DNA of 64,000 bases from positions 69,391,266 to 69,455,265 of the forward strand of contig NC_083560.1 in the NCBI RefSeq assembly GCF_019925205.1, read 5' to 3'. Below are positions 35,825-47,034 of this stretch, piece by piece. The notes under the pieces were generated by a model, which saw only the letters and a list, made by a program, of their open reading frames with translations, was not told the origin of the DNA and did no database searches. The DNA comes from Metopolophium dirhodum. Taxonomy: Eukaryota > Arthropoda > Insecta > Hemiptera > Aphididae. Each line of letters opens with the position of its first letter. Positions within the stretch are counted from its first letter, which is position 1. A program made the translations under genes and the position numbers.

Positions 35825-36517
35825 CTCTTTATAATACGGAATCTTGTCGTGTGCGGACAATATTATTATTTGGTCCCGGTGAATTATATTTTATTATATT
35901 CTATTGTCCATTTATTTAACGTGTGAAATTTGTTGAAACCCTAACTAAATATGGACATTTTAAATTCTATGAGACTGCATTTTCCATTTTATTCAGTTGG
36001 TACCCTGTCCACTAATGATTATTGGTCCCATGCGATTCCGCTCAAGACAGGTTTAATGTATTTCAATTTCGACAGCCCACAATTTCTACACATTACACAG
36101 ACACACATAATAGACAGTAGGCACCATTTTATATTGGTACATTAGGTACGTACAATGAGTAGGTATATTATACTTATCACTTATGAGTGTTTACTGTTTG
36201 ACAACACAAAACAAGTGAATTATTTTGAAGAGAGCGGTCGCCCATTATAGCAACGCTTTTGTGTGTACAGTCGATTATTTATATTTTTTTTGAATATGAT
36301 CGAGTAACATAATACTACAACAGTCCACAAATTCAGTTTGAAATACTAAGATAACATTTTGAAAACGGAAACATATCTAATCAGCAAATCAGCTAGGTTA
36401 GGTTACCCTTTGATAAATACCCATTAAATATTTTATTGATATTAAAACTCTTTTACAATAATATCAGATGAAGCGGTCGGCCGACTGGATGCGAAATCGA
36501 CGTGTAAAATCTAGGGT

Positions 36518-36560
36518 CGTGCGGTTCTCAACCACTAGCGTGTCACGGGAAAATATACAA
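36518..36560. mobile_element. hAT remnant: GGTTCTCAACC end
   Basis: GCGGTTCTCAACCACTAGCG followed by GTGTCACGGG resembles the CAGNGGTTCTCAACC start, with downstream GTGTCACGG, of Charlie-type hAT elements. It lies about 250 bp before the decayed coding remnant at 36811, but no opposite end was found. Confidence 0.4.
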
Positions 36561-36810
36561 AAAAACAAAATGTAATCAAATGTTACACATTTTTAATTTA
36601 CACGTTTAATTTGTTTGTATCTCTAACGTATTGATTAGTGTGTGGTGCATATGGTGTGTATATAGTTTGTGTTTATTCGATAGTCCATTCTCTCTATAAA
36701 TTAATACGTATTGTAATTTCTACTTTTTATTATTTTTATTATATTATTATATTATGAAAATAATTAGATTAAATATAGGTAAAGAAAAATTATTATTTAA
36801 TGAATAGTAT

Positions 36811-37545
36811 ATGTATGTTTTAGAACACGCGGAAAAAAGTTATTTGCTTGGAGATGTAATAAAAAAAGTCAAGTATTCAAATTGTGCGTCTATCATTCAC
36901 ACTACAATTTTCAAAACAGATCCAAATATCCAATACTTAATGTTACCGACCGGATAACAATATTTTGACAAAACAATTAATGCAATTAAATAGACCGCAA
37001 AGTGTTCTAGAACTAATCCGTCGGAGATTTATGCAAATGTAGTTACTCACTCAATTAAACGACTGTACGAGAGCAAGAATGTCAATTGAAGATACTCCTA
37101 AAAAACTATAAGATATTTTAGGACTAAAAACACCCTACTGATCCAACAACACTCGAAGAACTTGAATTTTTGGTAATAATTTATCTTAAAATATATTTTG
37201 TTCTGTAAGAAAATAATTTATTTTGCACATTTTTAGAATATGGATGGAGTTCTACGCTCGCCAGCGTAATAATCGATTACAATTATTATTTGATGATAAT
37301 AGAAAAGAAGCATTTGAACGAAGTTATAATTGCAACACACAAAGGGCTATATAATAATTTATACAATTCTTCTAAAAGGTATTATGGATGAAAATTTCGC
37401 TTTGGCCCTCAAACTTTTCCTTCGGCTTATATATTATGGTTATACGTGTACAAATCAATGGGGTATTATTATACTGCTGTATATTATAATTTGGATAATG
37501 ACCTATATGCTAAGCAAAATAAATAGTAAAATACATAATGTATAA
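36811..37545 (+). pseudogene. Decayed protein-coding remnant with a possible 64-bp intron (family unrecognised)
   Basis: From the ATG at 36811 a frame runs 48 codons (includes EHAEKSYLLGDVIKKVKYS) to TAA at 36955. The same frame continues as non-repetitive protein-like sequence through TAG at 36991 to TGA at 37087 (includes TNPSEIYANVVTHSIKRLYE). A +1 shift continues as SIEDTPKKL, stop at 37109, DILGLKTP. A second shift at about 37136 gives TDPTTLEELEFL. This ends exactly at GTAATA (37173), and TTTTTAG at 37236 would close a 64-bp intron. After it, MEFYARQRNNRLQLLFDDNR in one frame, and other pieces in other frames to 37545, look protein-like. Two frameshifts and at least three stops mark it as broken. 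I do not recognise the protein. A transposon ORF is possible because an hAT-like end lies just upstream; a dead host gene is the alternative. Confidence 0.45.
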
Positions 37546-38495
37546 AATAAACAATTGAAAATTTGTTCCGACCAAGGACGAAAATATGTATTTTTTTTTT
37601 TTTATTAAAATTCCGGTTTTTTTCCTCGGATTATTCTTATTTTGGTTATTATTCCGAGCACTGCGATAAAAAACATTATTATCGTCCTACAATGCAGCCA
37701 CGCGTTATGTGCATATCCGTTTCTCGCGGTGCCCCGTTTCGCCAATGACGGATGCATATTTTTTATTCATTATAATATTATTATTTTATCTGCGACACGA
37801 CCGATGATAAGCAACACACCGTGGCGGCCGATCAGTGGTCGAAATCGCCGGCCGACGTGCACGTGTAACCATAACATTATAGTAATAGTAATAATATAAT
37901 GCGATGGGTTTTTTTTCCACCACACCCGAAAAATCGACGATTCACGCGTTGTCGACCGTTCCGTCGTAGACACGATGCGCGTTTTTATAACAATAATATG
38001 GTTTATAACGCGGCGCAGGTTTGCCCGCCGTTCTCCTCTCGGATCCGTTTATTATTATATGAGGCGTATAAAATACGACGACCGATTTCGAATTTACAAT
38101 AATAATAATAATAATAATAATATTGTAATAAAATGTATTATCATTATTATAATACGGTGCGTAGCTGCCCTCGGCGCGAAAGGTCTCTCTCGCATTACAA
38201 TACAGTGTGAGTATATTTTATATTATACAGTGCCGCAGTTGTTGTCGTTATAATAATACCGTCTTGTAAATGGGGGCTGCTTACTTCTGAGAAACTGCCG
38301 AGTATAATAATGCGCGCACAAGCGTCGGTTTCGGGAACATAACGGTGCAGCGCGGGCCCGGTCCCTTCGGTGCATTATGTTATTATTATAAATCACGAGG
38401 ATTTCGTGCGCGGTCGGAGTCTGCGTGCAACGGCGTCGGCGGGATTATAAGCCGTCCGGTGTATAAAACGGTGCGGGCGCGCGTATACAATAATA

Positions 38496-38496
<1 letters not shown>

Positions 38497-38529
<33 letters not shown>

Positions 38530-38550
38530 GTTATTATTATTATTATTATT
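38497..38550. repeat. (TTA)n microsatellite
   Basis: About 17 TTA units with one TTG interruption, in the CpG-rich block. Confidence 0.95.
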
Positions 38551-38581
38551 ACTATATTATACGTGTCGTAGTAGGTATACG

Positions 38582-38609
38582 ACGGCGGCGGCGGCGGCGG
38601 CGGCGGCGG
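38582..38609. repeat. (CGG)n tract, about 9 units
   Basis: A nearly perfect CGG tract. Poly-alanine or poly-proline in the crossing frames is repeat-derived. Confidence 0.92.
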
Positions 38610-39899
38610 TGGCCGACACTCTGTGCTCGCCATATAATTTATTTGTGCGGGCGCATTGTCGAAAAGATCGGAAAAATAACAAAACGACCCAGAGACACCG
38701 ATATACACGACAACGACAATAATAATATGTAAAACGTCAATCTGGAACGTTTAACCTTGTTTCGCGCGTTTCGAGGTCAGGAGGCACACACACGTCGCCG
38801 TCGCCGCCGCCAAACGTCATTGTTTCGCGCGCCCGTCGAACTGATCTATATAATACACTTTTGTCCGCACAATATACATTGTAACCTATATATATATATA
38901 TACACGTTATAAGACCCTGAGGAATTCCACGAGATCGGTTTATATGGCATTATTGTATATTGTATAATATATATATGTGTCGCATGTGCGTATTATTATC
39001 TGGTCGGTGCGTGTCTCGTCCGTCTTGGGGTCCCGTGCCCGCCAACCGCGTCCGATTCTTTCTCGACGACCGGACGAGAAAAATAATACATCGACCCCGC
39101 CGACGACGACGACTGCAAACAACAGTGCGCTACGGATAATTTATCATTCCCCGTGTGCGTTGCTGTCACCGAATTAATTCGTCTACCTGGCCCCGGGTAG
39201 GTATTCTCGTAGGTATTATTGTGCGTCGGGGAAACTGTCAACACGCGGGTACAGGTTCGCAGAACTATTATTCTGAAAGGGAGACGGGCCAAGAACAACA
39301 CGCACGCGCGACGTGTTCAGACAGCGATTTCGACCATAATAATATAACGGGCGGTGGTGAATTCGCGGTAGGCCTACCCGGACCCCTCAAGCCGCATCCA
39401 AACAATAATATTTATTTGGTTAGTTTTCCCAGTGGTTTACGGCACTATTCCTACGATTTTTTTTTTTTTTAGACAAATATATTTGTAAAAAATCAATACG
39501 GTGATTTCTGAGTATTGAATAACATTTTGTGTCTAACTTTCAGATGTATACAGCACATCTACTAATAATAATTCGACACATAAATATTACTTCAGCAGAG
39601 GGTCGGAGCAAATTGGACAGGCTATTCTATTAATAAGTCATAACGTGTTTACTAAAAAAAGAAATAATATTATATCTGAAAATAGCAATGCACTAACGTG
39701 TTAATCAGTCAAAGCTAAGTTAATTTCCACTTATTAACTTAAATTACCAGTTTAATGTTTGGATTAAGTTATCTTTAACTTATCTCATTTGCCTCTACGT
39801 TAACTTAAAATCAACTTATATTTATTTTTCTAACATACACAATTAAGTTAATTTTCAGATAAATATTTTGTTTATTACTGTTAATAATTATAGATTCAT

Positions 39900-40078
39900 A
39901 AAAAAAGTCCAAGGTTTTAAATTTTAACGGTTACGGTTAAGGTTTTTGAGAACGGTTTTCTATATTTTCTGGTTTTGGTTTAGGTTTTAAGATCAGTTTT
40001 TCAAATTTTTCGGTTTCAAAAAAGATTTTTCAAATTTATTGGTATCAAGAACGGTTAAAATTTTCGGTTTTGGTTTTT
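39900..40078. repeat. Degenerate GGTTTT-rich block, left part
   Basis: Irregular repeats of GGTTTT/CGGTTTT words, the same texture as 41340-41550. A foldback element at 40079-40623 begins directly after it. Confidence 0.6.
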
Positions 40079-40623
40079 GAAAATTTTGGGTGTCACCGGT
40101 TTCCGACAAAAATTACCTTTCCGTTTTCCGACAATACCTTTTTCCGCCAAATCAGAAAAAACGTCATTCCTTTTTCCGCCAATTACAAATTATAGAATTT
40201 CAAAGTTTGGGAACCCTTACGTATCATAATACTCATAACGATAAACCTATGGTTTATTTTGAGATATCATAGTCTATATTATGGTATATAATATCTTATA
40301 TGGTGGGTTTTAAAATTTTATACCTGTATGCGTTTTTATCTACACAGAAAATATTATTACATAGATAATATTATCTAATCTGTCATCTAATATATAATAT
40401 ATAATAATATATAATAAGTAATAACTGGAAAAAATATTATTATTTTTTAACTCTATAGTGTGCAATTATTAAATCTTTACGTAAGGGTTCCTAAACATTA
40501 AAATTCTATAATTTATAATTGGCGGAAAAAGGAATGACGTTTTTTTCTGATTTGGCGGAAAAAGGTATTGGCGGAAAACGGAAAGGTAATTTTTGGCAGA
40601 AACCGGTGACACCCAAAATTTTG
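40079..40623. mobile_element. Long-TIR foldback element, 145-bp arms
   Basis: The left arm at 40079-40223 and the inverted right arm at 40479-40623 are both 145 bp and highly similar. They start with AAAATTTTGGGTGTCACCGG and include GGCGGAAAAAGGAATGACGT (as read on the right arm). The central part is about 255 bp, A+T-rich and non-coding. Frames at 40090-40272 and 40519-40713 are translations of the arms. A target duplication is not clear because the flanks are themselves GGTTTT repeats. Superfamily unassigned. Confidence 0.88.
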
Positions 40624-41339
40624 ATTTTATTTTCTGTATACCTATTTACTGTAGATCCAATTTTTATTAACTTTAATAGGTTGTACCTACTTTTGCATAC
40701 AACATATGGCTGAGATCATTATTCTATTACATTAATATTTAATTGTAATTTATAATATTATCACACTATATTACAGTATAATAAATCTTTTGTTGTGTGA
40801 TTAATGCTTATATGATATTTGAACAAAATATTAATTTAAATGGATACTAAAAAAGTGTATTGGACTATTGACATCATTGTTATTTAAAAAGGTTTAATGT
40901 AAAGATTCAATTACACATTATACGATTTGGTACACACCATTTGTAATTCGGGGGACAAACTGAGGAGACTGATGATAATGACATAAGCGATTGATGACTG
41001 CAGGACAGACGCGGATCAGTTTAATATGAAACAATAAATTGTAATAACATTAATAAATAATAATGTACAAAAATACTTCAAATAACAACGATACAGAAGT
41101 GCATAGGGGCGAACAAAATAACAATAATTGTGATATCTATATTTTAATTTTGAATCAATAAGTATGGTAGTAATATAAAATATAAATAGAATAATATTTG
41201 TATTACCTATTAATATTTCGTAATACTCGGTAATAGCATTGGGATTCAAACAAAATATTTTCTTCGCATAAAAATATTCGTTTTAACTAAAATTATAAAT
41301 AATATAGGTAATTAACTTTATAAAATTCGAAGAAGCCGA
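40624..41339. other. A+T-rich DNA, no gene seen
   Basis: The hydrophobic minus frame at 41016-41249 is typical of chance frames in A+T-rich DNA. Nothing else is recognised. Confidence 0.4.
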
Positions 41340-41550
41340 TATGAGTTTACAATTTTAACTGGTTTTAAGAACGGTTTTTGAATTCTATGGTTTCGGTTTG
41401 AGTTTTGTAAACAGTTTTTTTTTAAGATTTTAGGTTTCAGTTTCGGTTTTTAACCGGTGTTTTTAAACTTTTGGTTTCGGTTCCGGTTACGGTGTTTGAT
41501 TATGAAAAAACCGCGGTTTTTACCGGTTTTTCAGAATACCAGTCCTATTG
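41340..41550. repeat. Degenerate GGTTTT/CGGTTT-rich block, right part
   Basis: Many irregular GGTTTCGGTTT-type words on the same strand as at 39900-40078. It ends in CAGAATACCAGTCCTA, whose inverse TAGGACTGGTATTCTG resembles an hAT-type terminus. No opposite end was found. Confidence 0.5.
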
Positions 41551-41743
41551 GTTTTGATCCATGTAAAAAACAAAACAAAATAAGATATTTATGAAGAATT
41601 TTGAATTTTTTACTCCTAGATGAAAACTAATTTTATTTATTATAGGTACTATAATATAGGTGGATAATTAGCCACCCGTACAAAGACATTAACAAACAAA
41701 CCCACGAATTATATTAATAATACCTACTTATTATTAGTTATTA

Positions 41744-42271
41744 CTAAAGACCGGATTTATATTCTCTTAAAATACCTAAAATATGATGCTTATATTCCCT
41801 AAAAATTCTTCAAATATTCTCATTATATTCTCTTAAAAGTTTAAAAAATATGCAAAAATAATCAATAAACATCAATATTTGCTTAAATATGCATTTAAAA
41901 ATTTTTTTTTTTCAACATTATTTTAATAGTGAGGTATTAATTAGGTATTAAAAGTTACAATACACATTCTAGTCTATTGCACTTTAGTAAGAGTTGGAAA
42001 TGATAAAAAAAGAAATAAATTGTAAATGTTCAAAACATTTTTTCTGGATACCGTAATATTAAAATTCAAAATAAATACAAATTTTTTCTCACAATTTACG
42101 AAATATTCCAAAATATGCTAAATGGGTTAAATATTCTCTACCCCATGAAATATTCTCAAATATACAAAAAAAACTTTTTTCTATGCATTCGAAATTGAAC
42201 GAATCGTCCACATTTTTTACTCTCATAACGCAGTAACGATTTGTAAAAACATATATAAATCCGGTCTTTAG
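41744..42271. mobile_element. Non-autonomous TIR element, AAAGACCGGATTTATAT ends
   Basis: CTAAAGACCGGATTTATAT at 41744 and its exact inverse ending at 42271 form a 19-bp perfect TIR. The flanks both contain TTATTAC (about 41737-41743 and 42274-42280), so a target duplication is plausible but offset by two bases. The 528-bp interior carries repeated ATATTCTC/AAATATTC words and no coding frame. Confidence 0.87.
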
Positions 42272-42779
42272 ACTTATTACGATTATCATGAATATTGTGT
42301 CCGTTTCAAATTATTTTTAATATAATAATCATTAAGATACCTATATTAGCATATTATAAATGTACACAGTTTTTTTCAATTCTTTGCTCTTAACAATGCT
42401 GCAGTATTACTTAATATATTTTATTTTTATTACCTAGTCTTGCCGGTTGCCAGTATGGCAGTATGTTGCCACGATCGGTTAGTCGATCTATAAACTTTTA
42501 TTTTGTCGCCACCATTATTTATTTTTATACTAATTGGTACATCGTGCTTACATCTTATTGCGGACATATACACGGAAATTAGTTATCCAAGTATCGCATG
42601 CATTTTTTTATTAATCAATTTAACTTTTTAATTTAAGGTAGACTTAAGTTATGGTAATTAGTGATAAGTTCAAATTATGTCTATTAATTATGTTTTTAAA
42701 TTGACTGAACTGAGTTAAAACATGTCATTAATTCGCGCAGCTTTGAAAAATAGTATAACTGTACTTACATACTGTAAAA
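42272..42779. other. A+T-rich DNA, no gene seen
   Basis: Nothing recognised. Confidence 0.4.
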
Positions 42780-42955
42780 TAGTGGTGTATCCGTATTTTT
42801 TTCCGGTGTGTGTGTGTGTGTGTGGGGGGGGGGATTAAAATTAATTTTTGACGAATTTTATTTGAAAATAATTTATTAATGAAAATGTTGTTATTACTTA
42901 ACACTTTTCGGGGGCGGGTTACAACCCCCTAATCATCCTCCTGGTTACGCCACTG
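42780..42955. mobile_element. hAT MITE with (TG)n and G10 inside
   Basis: The left end TAGTGGTGTATCC and the inverted right end CAGTGGCGTAACC match at 10 of 13 positions. The flanks CTGTAAAA (42772-42779) and CTGTACAT (42956-42963) agree at 6 of 8 positions, a decayed 8-bp duplication. A (TG)n tract runs into ten G at 42824-42833. 176 bp, non-coding. Confidence 0.7.
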
Positions 42956-43126
42956 CTGTACATACTATCTATATTTATACTATTATGATATTATGTTATA
43001 ATTAAATGGATAATAATGTCAGTATAAAGTGTTTCTGTTAAAAATGTTTGTTTATTGTTAAATTTTGTTGGGGTATGGAAACAAAGTTCCCACGCCTCTA
43101 TTAGTTATGCTCTATTTATATTTTAA

Positions 43127-43345
43127 GACCCCTCTACTAATATTCTCCCGGAACTTCTGGCTCAGATTTTTTGAAAGTGTGGGGGGTGATATGAATTTTT
43201 GACTGTTCTAAGACCACGTCATATATCGCGGTAAATATACTTTCATCGCTTTATCATAATATATTTTATATGAGAAAAATAATCCAAGGTGGGGGGGGGG
43301 TATGACACCCTCGCCCGCACTTGTCACGGATCATCACCAGGGCCT
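43127..43345. other. G-run-containing sequence, possibly a transposon remnant
   Basis: A ten-G run lies at 43291-43300 and GGGGGG near 43183. The right side, CGGATCATCACCAGGGCC, resembles some hAT-end contexts. No paired ends were found. Confidence 0.2.
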
Positions 43346-43399
43346 ATGAATTTCACGTCGCAATGTCCCGGACGTTTCGTTTAAACGACGACCAGTGAA

Positions 43400-43810
43400 T
43401 AATAATATCGTCGTCTGCGTGCGACTGCTGCAGTATAAAAAATGCGACAGATCACGGGGTCGCCTTTAATCACCGCCCCCGCGCGTGTTCGCCGCTCACA
43501 CGGTGTGGTTTTTCACCGGCACAGTCATTTTCAATCGCGATTACCGCCAAAATGGCGCATTTCGAATATACTGTCATTTTCGTCTCACCGGTTAGGTTAT
43601 CATCGGATGTATGTGTGGCGAGTATAGGTCGATAACGCGTCTATCTACTGACCTTTGCTGCGCGAATTCCCGCGTTTTGTTGTCTGCGTCACGTGAGTAC
43701 TGCGGAGATAAAGGAATTTCACGGTGTGGGTTTTTTTTAACGTACTCGGCGCTGTGTTTTCGTCCACTGTGGACGCGCAGCCGCCGCCGCTGTAACAGGT
43801 TGGTATATCT
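43400..43810 (+). promoter_or_regulatory. Candidate promoter and first exon (CpG-rich, TATA box, YY1/Pho-like motif)
   Basis: TATAAAAA at 43434-43441 opens a compact CpG-rich segment. CCGCCAAAATGGCGC at 43544-43558 contains the CCAAAATGGCG/CGCCATTTTGG pattern bound by YY1/Pleiohomeotic in animals. A donor-like ACAG/GTTGGT lies at 43799. Together these could be a core promoter and non-coding first exon transcribed to the right. The frames at 43442-43627 and 43611-43814 have no recognisable products. No downstream exon could be identified, so the call is tentative. Confidence 0.3.
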
Positions 43811-45085
43811 TTAATAATAATAATAATAATAGTAATAATAACATACCATCATTGATCAAATATTAGTTTAACTCGCTACAATTCACCGCCATCATCTACC
43901 GCCGCTTGCACGCTTGACTCGTCGGAAACTCGGAACCCGAAGAAAATGAGAAAAAAAAGAAAACTGTGTCCTCAGACTGATGGGTATAAATGTATAATCA
44001 TTAAAAAATATGTTATTTCTTTGAACAGTTGATCACCGTGGTATAATATCATACTATTATATATCAAACACATTACACAATACTTATATTATATATTTTA
44101 CAATAAATATTATAATGTTCTATTAGACCCATAATATTGGCTCGTAAACGTCGTTAATCGACAGTTTATGAAGCTTTATGGTGCAGTCAAAATCAATTGC
44201 TATAGATGTACATAATATTGAATACATAATAATAAACAATAAATAAAAATTTGAACATTATATGGACCAAGTCGACTGTATAATAAAGTCCATTAGACTG
44301 TGTTGTGAGGTGACACCTACCTGCAGTACCTACCTATATATATGTTATTAAATAATGCATTGTTTTTTGGAGTGGATTTCTTTTACAATTTTCCGTTTAT
44401 AAATCTGTAAAATACGTGTTTGTGGTTTATACGATAATATGTTAGCGGCATCATATTGAGTAACATATTTTATGTGACGTACAAAAGACTTAGGCCTATC
44501 GTTTTTAAATCGTGCCGTATAAGATGCTGCACTACAAATAAAAAGTAATTTTATTCACAATCGATGAGGAAAACATGTTTACCGGCTTTACCGCATGTAT
44601 AAATAAGTATATTAACACTTTTAAATTGTAAATATTTCGCAAACACGTGCAGGTACGTATGCGAATAAAACAGTAGGTAGATAAATATTAATATAGAATA
44701 ATAAATAGACAACCGGCTAACGATAAACGATATTCTCGATGAGTATCAATACGATACTTACCGAGATATGAATATTCAAATATTTTATAAGTCACGATTA
44801 CTTATTGAAAAAAAATGTGTTGACGTTTGGACTCGAAGTTTGCGCACAAGACTATACGCTCTCAACCGACTAATAGTTACGGGTCGCGATTCATCCGCAA
44901 TTCGCGTTTACATTCTATATAGTTGTTACGAACGTACAATAAATTGCAACACAAGTCGAAAATTCAAATCCCACTGGTTTTTACGAAAATCGAATTAAAT
45001 CCACCCCGCTGGCGTGTAAATTCGCACATCGGCCATATTATACAACAAAGTGTATACGGCACGCACGCCGAAGCAGTTGAAACGT

Positions 45086-45088
<3 letters not shown>
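43811..45088. other. A+T-rich DNA with (TAA)n at its start; no gene seen
   Basis: A (TAA)n tract lies at 43812-43841. Short frames at 44768-45147 have no recognisable product and run into a (CA)n repeat. Confidence 0.45.
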
Positions 45089-45119
<31 letters not shown>

Positions 45120-45146
45120 GCACGCACACTTATATATATATATATA
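45089..45146. repeat. (CA)n then (TA)n microsatellites
   Basis: About 14 CA units to 45116, a CGCA spacer, then a TA tract at about 45131-45146. Confidence 0.93.
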
Positions 45147-45701
45147 AATATACCCGCCATTTCGTCGGGTAAATTAAATTCGCCCCACTACAGCTGCAGC
45201 GTTATATAATGCCCTACACTCTTGAGCGCGTATTATAGTGCGTACCCACACGATAGTTGTGTGGGTATGGGTGGTTTTGTACGCGCGCGGGCGGCTCAGC
45301 CACTGTCGAAGTTTACCCACATATTTCTGGCAAACGTAATTCGCTTACATAATCGGGGCACTCACTTTTACGGGTAAATCGAATTCGTTCGCCCACATTG
45401 TGCAGCGTGTGTACATTTCGACGGTATACCTGCTGCGATGATGTATCATGTACCTATCCCTATGTACATATTATTATACACTGTGCACTCGGTGCGCCAG
45501 AACCAGATACCCGGTTCGTCAGAATAGTATTCTGCGAGGCACATTATTATTATTATTATTTTATAGACGTGATTTTTTTGTTATTAATTAATTAATTTTT
45601 TTTGTTGTAAGACGGTTCTAGAAATGTTACGGATTCCGGCGATATTATGCATTACGTCATGATATATTGATATACATAATGTTATAGATAGGTATGCTGG
45701 A
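45147..45701. other. Mixed-composition DNA, no gene seen
   Basis: About 45180-45420 is moderately CpG-rich and includes the inverted words CCCACACGATAG and ATAGTTGTGTGGG near 45245-45268. No gene is recognised. Confidence 0.4.
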
Positions 45702-46228
45702 TTTTTTTTCCAGAATTCTGCAGTTTTTATACACTGATCAGTATGGTATTCGTGCGAGTGTCATACATACCACCGATTATTGTTATAAAATATTATAGAT
45801 TTATTATGACCGTTTTTTACAAAAATAATATCATAATATACTACATAATATGATTAATATTATAATATCTACAGTTTTGTGTAAAATGTTGTTAAAATGT
45901 GATTATTATCGATATGTCGATATTATACCATACCGATTGAGCATTTTAATCTACTTTATATTATAGTCCATTGGGATTAATGTCAATAATCTCTGAAACT
46001 CAGGTATGAAACTGTAGGTAACAGCGGTTTCTGTTAAAATGGTCGGGTCTCGATAAGTCACTCTTATTTCCATTTTAATTTATTAATTATTTGTAATCAT
46101 GACAGCTAATTTTGATATTTGTGAACCAAGTTCGATATATAGTTACATTATGATTTATGATACCTACATGTAATTCAAGCAATAATATTTTTATTTTTTT
46201 TATTATGATGTCTAATTTAATATAGCCT
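45702..46228 (+). repeat. Tandem duplication, copy 1
   Basis: This segment aligns co-linearly with 46257-46815 in the same orientation. Shared blocks include ATGGTATTCGTGCGAGTGT (45743), AAAATGTGATTATTATCG (45894), GTCTCGATAAGT (about 46046) and an identical 32-bp block at 46098-46129 starting CATGACAGCTAATTTTGATA. No open frame explains the conservation. The offset between copies grows from 558 to 610 bp because of indels. Confidence 0.87.
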
Positions 46229-46256
46229 ATACTGATACTAATAATTTAGATACAAT

Positions 46257-46815
46257 GGTTTTTTTCCATATATAATACAGCAGTTTTTACATTGGACAAC
46301 ATGGTATTTGTACGAGTGTTATTCATTTAAATGTATTATATACATTTATACACAGATCATTGTTATAAAATATTGTTGTGTTACCAATTACTTATAATGA
46401 CCATTTTTAAAAAAAATTATGTTTAACAATAATATGTTAAATTATATATAATAATATGATTAAAATACACCCACGTTTTTGTGCAGTTGTTTAAAATGTG
46501 ATTATTATCGCTACTATAATAATGTCAATTGGACATTTCAATCTACAGGCCATTAGGGTTAATGTTAATTATCAAGAACAGAGGTACAATAATAATATAA
46601 TTACTATACATAATATAGGTATAGGTATAATAATATATACAGCTGTTTCTTATAAAGGTTTTGAGTCTCGATAAGTAGTTTTTTTTCCTCTTTCCTTTAA
46701 TGGTAGACATGACAGCTAATTTTGATATTTGTGAACCAATTTCAATAAGTACATTATGGTGCATTAAATACGAACGATAATGTTTTTATAATAATGTCTA
46801 ACTTATAATATATTC
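46257..46815 (+). repeat. Tandem duplication, copy 2
   Basis: The counterpart of 45702-46228, separated by about 28 bp. Matching blocks start at 46301, 46493 and 46708; the last is the identical 32-bp core (46708-46739). Divergence outside the blocks is substantial, so the duplication is not recent. No TIR or target duplication is seen at its edges. Confidence 0.87.
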
Positions 46816-46873
46816 TACTTTATAAAATAGTCTAAAATACTATATACTATAGAGTATACTGTCTATATATAGA

Positions 46874-47034
46874 CAGTCTTGTAAAGTATTCGAATAAATG
46901 TAAATATTCAAATAAAAGTACCTATTTAAATACTTTTTGAAAAAATTATTCGAATACGTATTCTGAATACTCTAATACTCATTTATTCGGATACGTATTG
47001 CGAACACAAAATAAATGTATTCTTTACAAGACTG
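46874..47034. mobile_element. hAT-type MITE, CAGTCTTGTAAAGTATTC ends
   Basis: CAGTCTTGTAAAGTATTC at 46874 and the inverted CAGTCTTGTAAAGAATAC ending at 47034 match at 16 of 18 positions. The interior repeats CGAATAC/GTATTCG-type words. The flanking 8-mers TATATAGA and AGTACAGA agree at 5 of 8 positions only. 161 bp, non-coding. The CAGT(G/C)TTG(T)AAAGTA pattern is common at hAT ends. Confidence 0.75.

Larger units (their letters stand above)
37640..39470. promoter_or_regulatory. Second CpG-rich, microsatellite-rich block
   Basis: This block has the same texture as 4600-9700: CpG-rich with (AAT)n at 38098-38122, (TTA)n at 38497-38550 and (CGG)n at 38582-38609. GTATAAAACGG at about 38461 is TATA-box-like in a CpG-rich context. 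Overlapping frames (37975-38253, 38345-38722, 38996-39301 minus) have repeat-derived or unrecognised products. It may be a promoter or 5'UTR-type region. Confidence 0.35.

Noticed and set aside
36390..36412. Two TTAGG units (arthropod telomere repeat)
   Set aside because: Two units are expected by chance; no array.
40700..40730. TGAGATCATT word resembling the bantam microRNA start
   Set aside because: Only the first ten bases match the mature sequence and there is no hairpin around it.
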